Shown: positions 55,314-62,838 of the stretch, in pieces
How positions within the stretch are numbered: the first letter of the stretch is position 1
Layout: every line of letters starts with the position of its first letter
DNA from: Arundinibacter roseus
GTDB taxonomy: Bacteria > Bacteroidota > Bacteroidia > Cytophagales > Spirosomataceae
DNA length: 64,000 nt
NCBI RefSeq assembly: GCF_004348825.1
Contig: NZ_SMJU01000004.1
Location: 818 to 64,817, forward strand
Direction: 5' to 3'
The notes under the pieces: generated by a model
Told to the model about the DNA's origin: nothing
Database searches by the model: none
Seen by the model: only the letters and a program-made list of their open reading frames with translations
Translations under genes and position numbers: made by a program

Positions 55314-55764
55314 TTGCGTTCAGGTGAAGTTCAAATTCGAGTCTCCACCCATGGTGGTTATTTGCCCAGGCACGATCTACGGCCGACTTTCTCATTTTAG
55401 CCAGGTTGCAGTGCACAAAGCCTTTGGACCGGTTATCGGCCCGCATTTGTTTTTGGAGTTTGTAAATGATCCGAATCGAATCAATTTCAGCCTGGATTTG
55501 CTCCTGTGGCCGGTCAAGTGGCGGAGCAAAAATGATACTCACGCCCCCGTAGTAAATCTCGGTCAGCTGACTGGCGTCGTTGTCATCCGAAATGATTTCG
55601 GGTTGTTCGAGCCACATAAACGGGTAGTTGAAGCCGTCCGCTCCGGTGGCGTACTGAATACCCAGCTCAACACCTCCATAGAGAAAGTACTCTATATCGG
55701 GGCTGAGCTGGGCAAACTGCCTGAAGTAATTGATATAGGATTCAAAATCGGCACTGCGTAGCAT
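55297..55764 (-). CDS. Phage protein, unknown (155 aa)
   Basis: A 155-residue protein (MLRSADFESYINYFRQFAQLSPDIEYFLYGGVELG...) with no recognised domain. It overlaps the tail-protein gene by 17 bases, so both are probably translated together. Upstream is a 72-bp gap with a motif shared with the tape measure leader. Confidence 0.6.
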   Translation of the reverse strand: MLRSADFESYINYFRQFAQLSPDIEYFLYGGVELGIQYATGADGFNYPFMWLEQPEIISDDNDASQLTEIYYGGVSIIFAPPLDRPQEQIQAEIDSIRIIYKLQKQMRADNRSKGFVHCNLAKMRKSAVDRAWANNHHGWRLEFELHLNANGLLS

Positions 55765-55812
55765 ACCTCCATGGGATTTGGTAGGCTACAAACGTAGGGA
55801 GTAGGTTGGAAG

Positions 55813-55835
55813 GGAAGTAGGACAGAAAAGTTAAT
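55813..55835 (-). promoter_or_regulatory. Recurrent phage leader motif TTTTCTGTCC
   Basis: On the minus strand AACTTTTCTGTCCTACTTCC lies upstream of the 155-aa gene. Nearly the same core (TTTTCTGTCCTTCCCTACC) occurs upstream of the tape measure gene at about 38046-38064. Both lie in the only non-coding gaps of the tail module, so it may be a late promoter or regulator site. Confidence 0.4.
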
Positions 55836-55836
55836 C

Positions 55837-56634
55837 CTATTCCGCCTGCATCAAACGGTTTGCTTCATCCGTCTTTACCTTCTTGTGCGATAAATAGAGC
55901 CAAATGGTATGGATATTAGTCTCACAAACGGCGTCAAAATTACCGTGAACACGATTCTCAGCCACATCTTCAATGGTTGAAAGCCAGCCCTCGCCATTTT
56001 GAAAGAGCTGCCGGGTGCTTTCATCCGATTCGTAAAGCTTCTCATAACGCCGGATAAAGGCATTATTCATTTCCTGCCAGTAAAGCAGTACCGGTATGAT
56101 CTGCTGAAAATTTAGCTTCCTGAACCGTTTGGCGCGCTTTTGCGCTCGCAGCGAATTGAAGACCTCCCGGTTCTCACCGTTGTAGGAGGGAAGCCATTGC
56201 CGGATCCGCCAGCCCATTCGTCTTGGGCGAAGGATAGTACCCAAAAATTCAAAGAGGGCTTCCGGATTTGGAGCCCTGGGATTGCTGAAAGCCAGATACT
56301 GAATGTTGGCCATGGCTACTTCAATCGTCGAGCTGTCGGCATAGGTGGGCTCAGGCAAGTAGTACCGGCGATGTCCGACCCTTATAAAAGGATAGGGTTT
56401 TTCTTTGAGTGGCTCGGAAATAGCCCAGGCAAGACTGGAATACAGATCCTGCCGGGCCAGCAGGGGGAGCGAGCTAACCTTAGTAATGCCACTCAGGATT
56501 TCTGCCAAATGATCCATCAGGCGCAGGGTAGCCGCAGAATCTTCATTGGCTTTGACCGTCAGCACTACGGGCAAGGCTTTTAAAATCTGATTCCGGCTAC
56601 AATCAGACCAGCATTTCGGCAGGGTTTTTCTCAT
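55837..56634 (-). CDS. Phage protein, unknown (~265 aa)
   Basis: A basic helical protein of about 265 residues with no recognised domain. ATG 56634 is my choice; an in-frame ATG at 56649 is possible. Tyr/Arg-rich segments (YPFIRVGHRRYYLPEPTYADSSTIEVAMANIQYLAFS, RRMGWRIRQWLPSYNGENREVF) are visible. It overlaps the DUF5675 gene by about 30 bases. Virion or assembly role unknown. Confidence 0.6.
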   Translation of the reverse strand: MRKTLPKCWSDCSRNQILKALPVVLTVKANEDSAATLRLMDHLAEILSGITKVSSLPLLARQDLYSSLAWAISEPLKEKPYPFIRVGHRRYYLPEPTYADSSTIEVAMANIQYLAFSNPRAPNPEALFEFLGTILRPRRMGWRIRQWLPSYNGENREVFNSLRAQKRAKRFRKLNFQQIIPVLLYWQEMNNAFIRRYEKLYESDESTRQLFQNGEGWLSTIEDVAENRVHGNFDAVCETNIHTIWLYLSHKKVKTDEANRLMQAE

Positions 56635-57088
56635 CTTCATAGGCTTCAACGATTTCCCACCATACTTTTTCTTTTCGATCCAGAGCCGCCACTATTTCAT
56701 CAAATAGCGGGTCAAAGGCTTTTTTGCTTTCCCACACGCAAAACTCCCCATCTTCCTGCCCGTAGGACAAACCTACAATCAGGCATCCCCGGGTGTCCCG
56801 GATCCAGTTTCCCTTGTGGGCATAGATGTACTCGAAGGCCGGCACGTTTTGAAGCCAGGGCAGTTTTCTTTTGAAGGCCGGAGACACTCGCAGCTTCACT
56901 TCAAACCGGCCGATTGGAATAGCCGTTTGGCTATGGACCTTAATTTTCAGGAGTTCAGCCAGTGTCATGGTGGACTTTAGTCCCCGGTCCTTGTCTTCAA
57001 GAATGTAGCCTTTCCAAACACCGTTCACCCAGTATTTGGAAAGCGTACTGTTCTCTTTTTTCAAAATTCGCTTTTGGAAAATTTCCAT
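56603..57088 (-). CDS. DUF5675 family protein (possible lysis-module enzyme)
   Basis: A 161-residue protein with the DUF5675 layout: a short beta N-terminus, YILEDKDRG, AIPIGRFEVKLRVSPAFKR, then the core AHKGNWIRDTRGCLIVGLSYGQ. Family members are common in Bacteroidota prophages beside holins and may act on peptidoglycan, but activity is not proven. It lies just after the holin gene. Confidence 0.75.
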   Translation of the reverse strand: MEIFQKRILKKENSTLSKYWVNGVWKGYILEDKDRGLKSTMTLAELLKIKVHSQTAIPIGRFEVKLRVSPAFKRKLPWLQNVPAFEYIYAHKGNWIRDTRGCLIVGLSYGQEDGEFCVWESKKAFDPLFDEIVAALDRKEKVWWEIVEAYEDEKNPAEMLV

Positions 57089-57127
57089 ACACTTTTGGAA
57101 AATAAAATACGATACATGGAAAAATTC

Positions 57128-57658
57128 TTACACTTCCGGCTTTTTGGTGCCGCTGGGCAGGTACTCGGCAAGCTTCTGCCAGGCCAAAAGAAAGATGGTC
57201 TTTTTACCAATGGCCGCGTAGTTTTCCTGAACCGACCAGAATTCTGCCGCCATCATGGCCACCAGTGCGGCATATTCAAATGCGTGAAAGACGGTCACCT
57301 CCTGATCCTTGACCTGGAAGTGAGCCAGGCCGTGCAGGGATCCAAGCATGATCAGGTAGTACGTGATTTTTGAGAACGTCTTATCCTTGAATACTTTGGA
57401 ATTTGGCGTGGGATTCACTCCTGGATTCAGGTTATGAAGATACTTCACCCGCTTAATGCCTGCCATGGTATCGTAGGCAATCATCAAGAACAGGGAGGTT
57501 AAATACCGAAAATCGGCGAAGATGTAGATCTCCACAAATTCCACCAGCCAAATACCCAGGCCTAAAAACAGCGCAGCAAAGGTCGTCCAGGGATTATCGA
57601 TCAAAAAAATGCAGTAATTCTTACCCGCCAGGGCGATACTTTCAAGGTAGTTTTTCAT
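57128..57658 (-). CDS. Phage holin family protein
   Basis: A 176-residue membrane protein. ATG 57658 (MKNYLESIALAGKNYCIFLIDNPWTTFAALFLGLGIWLVEFVEIYIFADF) lies 14 bp past the spanin-like gene. Three hydrophobic helices are visible, with the DTMAGIKRVKYL motif like the DxxTGxxKA of the holin-4 family. Holins make inner-membrane holes to time lysis. An upstream extension of the frame has no holin features. Confidence 0.78.
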   Translation of the reverse strand: MKNYLESIALAGKNYCIFLIDNPWTTFAALFLGLGIWLVEFVEIYIFADFRYLTSLFLMIAYDTMAGIKRVKYLHNLNPGVNPTPNSKVFKDKTFSKITYYLIMLGSLHGLAHFQVKDQEVTVFHAFEYAALVAMMAAEFWSVQENYAAIGKKTIFLLAWQKLAEYLPSGTKKPEV

Positions 57659-57671
57659 AAAAAAATTGCGG

Positions 57672-58064
57672 TTAAGGAAAGGGGACCAATAGGCCTGCTG
57701 CAAATCCTTCCGCTCTGCCCCGCCATAGTATCCATTTTCGTTTCTTTTTTTCATTTTCAAGGGCACCTTCAAAGGAGCGTTTTTCCAGCAGTCGCAACAG
57801 GTTTGTAAATCGCAGCTCGTTTCGCAGGCTACGGTTTTCTTCTCTAAGGTTCTCATTGGCTCTGGTTTGAACGCGGTGCATGGGTTTCAGACTTTCGTAC
57901 AGGATCAGGCTGTCCAGAAGCGCGTCCTGAATCTGCTGCCCGGATACGGGCTTCAATAACTGCCCGCAGGCTGTCCCGTTTGAAAGCCAAAGCAGGACTG
58001 CCACGAAAAATAAGCTGCGCCAGACTGTCGTGAGAAATCCTGGCGGCCGCATACTTCTGATCAT
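57672..58064 (-). CDS. Possible outer spanin-like protein (overlapping gene)
   Basis: About 130 residues, read in a different frame that overlaps the neighbouring gene by over 200 bases. ATG 58064 (MIRSMRPPGFLTTVWRSLFFVAVLLWLSNGTACGQ) gives a signal-like helix with a Cys that could be a lipidation site, though the lipobox is poor. A coiled coil follows (MHRVQTRANENLREENRSLRNELRFTNLLRLLEKRS). Overlapping order with an inner-membrane coiled-coil gene recalls Rz/Rz1. Role inferred only. Confidence 0.5.
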   Translation of the reverse strand: MIRSMRPPGFLTTVWRSLFFVAVLLWLSNGTACGQLLKPVSGQQIQDALLDSLILYESLKPMHRVQTRANENLREENRSLRNELRFTNLLRLLEKRSFEGALENEKKKRKWILWRGRAEGFAAGLLVPFP

Positions 58065-58242
58065 AATAGTTGACGGAATCATGTGCAATACGTGCTTTAT
58101 TGGAATAATGGGTCAGGCTGTCGGCTGACATTTCCAGCTGAGTTTTGGGAGATTTCTGCTGGCAGGTATTCCAAATCCAGATAAGTAGCCACACCGAACA
58201 GAAAGTAATCAGGATGCAGAAAAGAAGTTGCCCTGGTTTCAT
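57853..58242 (-). CDS. Possible inner spanin-like protein
   Basis: About 129 residues from ATG 58242 (MKPGQLLFCILITFCSVWLLIWIWNTC): one N-terminal membrane helix followed by a soluble helical region (SADSLTHYSNKARIAHDSVNYYDQKYAAARISHDSLAQLIF). This is the i-spanin shape. It starts 4 bp after the glycosidase-like gene and overlaps the possible outer spanin. I saw no named family. Confidence 0.55.
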   Translation of the reverse strand: MKPGQLLFCILITFCSVWLLIWIWNTCQQKSPKTQLEMSADSLTHYSNKARIAHDSVNYYDQKYAAARISHDSLAQLIFRGSPALAFKRDSLRAVIEARIRAADSGRASGQPDPVRKSETHAPRSNQSQ

Positions 58243-58246
58243 GCGC

Positions 58247-60028
58247 TCAGTCTTTGCGGGCTTCTCCCCAAAATTCATCATCCACCGGTAGCAGGTAATT
58301 ACCACCCGTCCAGCTGGGGGCAAAAATGTCTTTCCCCTGCCAGTAGGCGGGAGTGATAGAAACTTCGGTCACGGGCCGGTCCAGGCGAACGTAAGGTTTG
58401 CCGATGAACTTTTCAGACAAATAGCGCAGGTGCGGCTCCATCCCCCTGATTTCAGTCGGACAAAAGGACATGCTCAGGTGAATGACCTGAACGCCGGCCA
58501 CGTAGCTTTTCTCAAACTCCCGTTCGAGTTGTCCCAGATTGATACCGGTGCAGTAGCCGTCACTCGAAAGATCAAAGGGGTCATATTCAATCATGCTTAT
58601 TTTTCCCATCCCCAAATTGATGGCGTTTACAAGCTGCTTGCGGGAGTTGTCCCACCGGTCATTTCCATCTGTACCAAACATCCCATCAGCACTTGCCGCC
58701 TGACTGACAAAATTGGCATGCAGGTACCAGGCGTTCTGAGGCGATCCGGCGTCCGGATACGAATACACCGAAAGAATTTTTCCTGAGGATCCATCTTTAA
58801 CGGCTTTGGTGAAATTCTCAAAATACCGGGTGAGTGTCAGGGATATAAACCGGGCAAAGTCTTTTCCAACCTCTGTTCCCATGTCCAGAGCTGCACCATT
58901 TTCCCATTCCACAATGTAGGGCCGGGCGTAGGGCAGATTCTTTGCCTGCCGGAATTTTCGGAATCCTTCCTGAAATACGGGTTCAAAACCAGTGATTTCC
59001 TTAGATCCGCCGTATCCTTCACCTACCACAGGATTGGTAAATTCTTCGGCACTTGCCGTGCCAATGCTCAGGTAATAGGCTCCTTCGTAGGTATTTAGTT
59101 CAGCTGCTAGCTCCCGGACAGCTAGATAAATTTTTTCATTCATCAGCTCGGAAGCCAATGAGCCCATGCGCTTATCCGTCTCGATCTCGTGTTGTTTGCC
59201 CCTGTGACCGGTAACGTAGTGATCTTCCGGAATAAAATTGTCGCCTTCTTTTCGCCACGGCCAAAACAGTACGGATAGTTTCAGCCCGCGCGCACGGCAG
59301 TAAGCAATCACTTTCTGAAGGCCTTGCCTGGTAAAGTTGCCCGGAGTCGGTTCCCACTCATTCCAGCGGATATTGAGCCTGATGCCGGTAATGCCATAGC
59401 CCCATTCGTACTGAAAGGCGTCGATGCGCTCGGGCCAGTCGTGATGAAGGCCATTCTGGGCAGAAGGCTCATAACCAAATCCGGTGAGGTTCATGAATAA
59501 TTCGTAGGTTCCACGCTCCGCAGAGACCGGTGGAACCACTCTATCCGGAATCACTACGCCGGTTTCTTTTCCGGGAATCAAAAACTCTTTTTGATCAGAA
59601 CCGGTGCAGGTACTACCCGATAGGGTAAGGGTGTAAATCCCCGGTTCGAGCTGGGAGTACTGGACCTGAATCACGCTCGAGCTGGGCCTGATCTGGCCGG
59701 AGCGGACGAGCTGGCCGGCCTTGCTAATCTGAAAATTCAGGCCGAACACATTCTTTCCGTGAAACTGGACTCGTGCCGTGGTTTGACTGATTTCAAAAAT
59801 GCTTCTGATCTCAGGTCCGGCTTCACAGGGCAGCAAGTCAGGATCCGTAATCACCGGAGGTGTTACGGGAATAGTGGGCGGTAAGCCCGGACGATTCAGG
59901 ACGGAATCAACGTAGGTTTTCACCCAGTCCTGACTGGCAATTTTGCCACTGGGGAAAGTCAGCGTAGTTTGGGACTGAGCGGCCACAGGGCCCAACAGGA
60001 GCAGTAGCCCCCACAACATTTTTTTCAT
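58247..60028 (-). CDS. Secreted glycoside hydrolase-like protein in the phage lysis region
   Basis: A 593-residue protein with a signal peptide (MKKMLWGLLLLLGPVAAQSQ). Residues about 70-150 look like an Ig/Fn3-type beta domain. From about 170 to 540 is a TIM-barrel-like region resembling glycosidases (FGYEPSAQNGLHHDWPERIDAFQYEWGYGITGIRLNIRWNEWEPTPGNF, LSVLFWPWRKEGDNF, YIVEWENGAALDMGTEVGK). Possible catalytic Glu are in SIGTASAEEFTN and YIVEWENG. An exported enzyme in a prophage structural operon is odd; see findings. Family and substrate not assigned. Confidence 0.65.
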   Translation of the reverse strand: MKKMLWGLLLLLGPVAAQSQTTLTFPSGKIASQDWVKTYVDSVLNRPGLPPTIPVTPPVITDPDLLPCEAGPEIRSIFEISQTTARVQFHGKNVFGLNFQISKAGQLVRSGQIRPSSSVIQVQYSQLEPGIYTLTLSGSTCTGSDQKEFLIPGKETGVVIPDRVVPPVSAERGTYELFMNLTGFGYEPSAQNGLHHDWPERIDAFQYEWGYGITGIRLNIRWNEWEPTPGNFTRQGLQKVIAYCRARGLKLSVLFWPWRKEGDNFIPEDHYVTGHRGKQHEIETDKRMGSLASELMNEKIYLAVRELAAELNTYEGAYYLSIGTASAEEFTNPVVGEGYGGSKEITGFEPVFQEGFRKFRQAKNLPYARPYIVEWENGAALDMGTEVGKDFARFISLTLTRYFENFTKAVKDGSSGKILSVYSYPDAGSPQNAWYLHANFVSQAASADGMFGTDGNDRWDNSRKQLVNAINLGMGKISMIEYDPFDLSSDGYCTGINLGQLEREFEKSYVAGVQVIHLSMSFCPTEIRGMEPHLRYLSEKFIGKPYVRLDRPVTEVSITPAYWQGKDIFAPSWTGGNYLLPVDDEFWGEARKD

Positions 60029-60044
60029 AGCTAATAGTTAAAAT

Positions 60045-61025
60045 TTAAAATCCGTAGTACTTTTTTTCGGGGCTATTGTTGATTCTACTGCCGTTTCGTT
60101 TCCGGCTGGGCTGGTAGAGCGTGGATCCGTAGTATTCAGCAAAAACCTGCTCGCTGGCATGATCAGTGAGGTAATTGACCAACCGACTTTGGAATTCCTG
60201 CTCCTGACTCTGGCATTCCATCCGCATTTCCGACCGCCTTTCAATCGGCAGGATGTCCTCATTACTAATGCCGTCCGTTTCTGACAGCAGCCGCCAATCC
60301 TCACTCACGTTCAGGAACGTGATGCTTTGGGCAAAGGCATGGTGTACCAGCGCAAACCGAAGCAGTTCAAGCGCTTCGTTCTCCGCAGATGTCCATGCGG
60401 AATTGTCAGCTACCAGCCGGTTTTTCCAGGAGGTATACAGGGCGTCGCCCAGGAGGGGTTTGATGTAAAACTTTTCGGCTTTCCGAAGGTAATCACGCAG
60501 GGCCAGGTAGATCCGGCGAGAGTGGCGGGCCGCTGGAAAGTATGCGGTCATTTCGGTGGCCGAACCGATGAAAAGTTCTTTGGACAGGGTATAGCTTAGC
60601 GAGTTTTTCCACGTGGTAAAACTGGCTTTGTTGCTTTCCAGATATTGCAAAGCCTGTTCAAGGGCCATATCTGCCTTATTGATGGCTTCCTTGCGGGCGG
60701 CCACGATCATCCATTTGCCGGGGGACTGCATGTTGGCTCCTGAAGGTGCCTGTTTACCGGCGTCGGAGGTGTGCAGCACCAGCCGCATGCCGCCCAGAAG
60801 ATCCGCATATTCGGCAATAGCCATTCGGAGCCAGTCCAAAAGCGTGCTTTGTTTATCGCTAAGGGTTTGGGCTTCTGACAGCTCGTCGTAGAGCTCCTGT
60901 CCAATGGCAGGAAGGATGTAGAGCATTTCGGCCTGTTGCACAAAGGGTTTCCACGTCCGCCAGTTCATGGTTTGCTGAATCCCGCCGATGGACTCTTTCA
61001 GCTGCTCAATACTATTTATCAGCAT
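60045..61025 (-). CDS. DUF6712-like phage protein (head-tail connector region)
   Basis: A 326-residue helical protein starting MLINSIEQLKESIGGIQQTMNWRTWKPFVQQAEMLYILPAIGQELYDELSEAQ, the pattern of a Bacteroidota prophage family (DUF6712). It overlaps the portal-like gene by 14 bases. A connector or head-completion role is inferred from order. Confidence 0.7.
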   Translation of the reverse strand: MLINSIEQLKESIGGIQQTMNWRTWKPFVQQAEMLYILPAIGQELYDELSEAQTLSDKQSTLLDWLRMAIAEYADLLGGMRLVLHTSDAGKQAPSGANMQSPGKWMIVAARKEAINKADMALEQALQYLESNKASFTTWKNSLSYTLSKELFIGSATEMTAYFPAARHSRRIYLALRDYLRKAEKFYIKPLLGDALYTSWKNRLVADNSAWTSAENEALELLRFALVHHAFAQSITFLNVSEDWRLLSETDGISNEDILPIERRSEMRMECQSQEQEFQSRLVNYLTDHASEQVFAEYYGSTLYQPSRKRNGSRINNSPEKKYYGF

Positions 61026-62337
61026 CTTGCTCTTTGGTTTCGGGTTCGCTATTGGGGTTGTCCGGAGAGCTTTTGGGCGTGACGTCCTGGGTGTAGGAAG
61101 TGATTCGGTACACGTAGGGAATCAGGTTTTCGGCCACGCCGTCAATTCGCATAGCGAACAGTACGGGTTTGCACAGCAGCTTCTTGTCAAAAATGGTCAT
61201 GTAATCCTGCATGTAATTGGCAGAAGCCACAATCTCTTTTCCACTCGTGCCCAGCTGATTGCCGATGGTGATGCCGGCCAAATCGGGCCGAACACCGTGG
61301 GCGCTGGCCTGCACCTGATTGGCCACCTCAAACATTTTGATGAAGGCTTCGTCATTAATTGGATTCTGGATGGGCGTTACCTTCACTCCCTGAATTGTGC
61401 GGCCGTCGATGGTGATTTTAGAGAACGTAAACAGGATCTTGTTGGCCTTGTCGAGTCCAATGAGGGTATTGGATATTTCATCCAGAACCTTGTTTCTCAG
61501 CTCGTCCTGCTCCTCCTGTGTGGATCCATCCTGGTCAAAGTAATCATCCGGGATGTCCACGTGATGCGTCAGAAACGCGCCATTCTCAAAGGTTGCGTCG
61601 TAGTAATCCGTAACCCGGTTGGAAATGGAGGTCCATTTGGCCGAGCCCCACCACGGCTCAAATCCGTAGTATTTCTGACCCGGTAGCGGATGCTTCACAT
61701 GGATTAATGCCTGAGCAAATTTGGTAGGAGCTGACGGATCAAAGGCATTGACTTCCTTGTAATCGGCTTTGGGTACCTTTTTCTCGTAGCCAAACCGGGG
61801 GCTGATCAAATACTTTGTCACCTTATTTGATTTGGCTTCGGGCCGTTTGGCCCGCACTTCCATGGCATCTACCACTTCCAGAGACTTCACTTTCTTGTCC
61901 GTGGTCAGTGTCAGCAGTACATTAAGCTCGCCACAAAACGCAATCTGGTAGGAGGCCGCGGCCAGGTACACTTCCAGATCCAGGCGCTCGTGCCACTGGT
62001 CAAAGGCAGGATCCAGTACCGGTACGTATTTAAATTCCCTGTTGACAATTTCCTTGCGGTGGGGCCCAATGCCCAGCCCTCCAATGAAGTTTCGGCGGGT
62101 GGTGATGAACTGCCACTTGTTGGGGCTTTCGGTAGCAAGCCGGTGCATGACCAAAAGCTTGTCATCATTTTCGCCGCGTCTGACGTATTCATTGGCCGCC
62201 GATTGCGTGGTGGATGGTTTTTCCCCATTGGCAAGATCCACCGCTTTGGAGGCATCCTTTCCAAAGGTTACCAGCACACCCGACTGAGGAGCGTAGCTTG
62301 CCACGTACACATTTCTCGAAATTTTTTTAAAACTCAT
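61012..62337 (-). CDS. Phage portal-like protein
   Basis: A 441-residue protein. KHPLPGQKYYGFEPWWGSAKWTSISNRVTDYYDATFENGAF resembles the clip/wing region of portal proteins of the PBSX-like group (phage entry by phage portal vertex), and the helical LFTFSKITIDG..., AHGVRPDLAGITIGNQLGTSGKEIVASANYMQDYM matches a portal stem-like segment. Its ATG shares one base with the stop of the upstream gene (TGATG). Family is a judgement by eye; order after terminase supports it. Confidence 0.72.
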   Translation of the reverse strand: MSFKKISRNVYVASYAPQSGVLVTFGKDASKAVDLANGEKPSTTQSAANEYVRRGENDDKLLVMHRLATESPNKWQFITTRRNFIGGLGIGPHRKEIVNREFKYVPVLDPAFDQWHERLDLEVYLAAASYQIAFCGELNVLLTLTTDKKVKSLEVVDAMEVRAKRPEAKSNKVTKYLISPRFGYEKKVPKADYKEVNAFDPSAPTKFAQALIHVKHPLPGQKYYGFEPWWGSAKWTSISNRVTDYYDATFENGAFLTHHVDIPDDYFDQDGSTQEEQDELRNKVLDEISNTLIGLDKANKILFTFSKITIDGRTIQGVKVTPIQNPINDEAFIKMFEVANQVQASAHGVRPDLAGITIGNQLGTSGKEIVASANYMQDYMTIFDKKLLCKPVLFAMRIDGVAENLIPYVYRITSYTQDVTPKSSPDNPNSEPETKEQDADK

Positions 62338-62600
62338 CAGTACAGGTGGTTAATGGCCTGGCCGTTGAAAGTCAGCAGAAAGTCTATGTACACATCCAGC
62401 AGTTGGTTGTTGGATTGCTGAATCAGTTTGAGCGTACCCGACCGGTTCATCCGTTTGCGTTCACCGCCAGCCGAGTGGGTGGATGTCCGCAGCATGCAGG
62501 ATTTTTTTTCTCCCCAGCTTCCATCGACCTTTCGATAGGTAATGTTGAAAACACTTCCTGGCTTATTGACTTCGGACAGTACGGCACTCAATTGGATCAT
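62337..62600 (-). CDS. Small phage protein, unknown (~87 aa)
   Basis: About 87 residues from ATG 62600 (MIQLSAVLSEVNKPGSVFNITYRKVDGSWGEKK). A short beta N-terminus, then basic residues (RKRMNRSGTLKLIQQSNNQLLDVYIDFLLTFNG). Located between terminase and portal; no named family. Translation is coupled to the portal gene through TGATG. Confidence 0.6.
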   Translation of the reverse strand: MIQLSAVLSEVNKPGSVFNITYRKVDGSWGEKKSCMLRTSTHSAGGERKRMNRSGTLKLIQQSNNQLLDVYIDFLLTFNGQAINHLY

Positions 62601-62700
62601 CTTCGTACATTTTTGATACGGCAATGATACTTCCGGCCTTTATTTTAAGGTAGGACACAAGTTTTCCGGCACTTTTTGCAGTCCTTTTTTGGGTAGTAGG

Positions 62701-62730
62701 TTGATTTTTAAGGCCTTGCCCAAAAATCAA
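62701..62730. repeat. Stem-loop between terminase and the small phage gene
   Basis: TTGATTTTT (62701-62709) / AAAAATCAA (62722-62730), with an inner GGC/GCC pair. No T-run on the minus strand; may stabilise or separate the transcripts. A second palindrome TGGCAATTGCCA lies at 62783-62794. Confidence 0.5.
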
Positions 62731-62838
62731 TCGTTTTTTAAGCCAGTGACGCAGAGTAAGCTGGCCCGCACTTTACCATAAATGGCAATTGCCAAAATCA
62801 AAAAAGGGAATATAGGTTTGGTGATCGGGTCAGCGGCC

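Noticed and set aside
61012..62337. Long plus-strand frames opposite the portal-like gene (such as 60988-61686)
   Set aside because: Antisense shadows; the minus frame has start-stop coupling with its neighbours and phage order.
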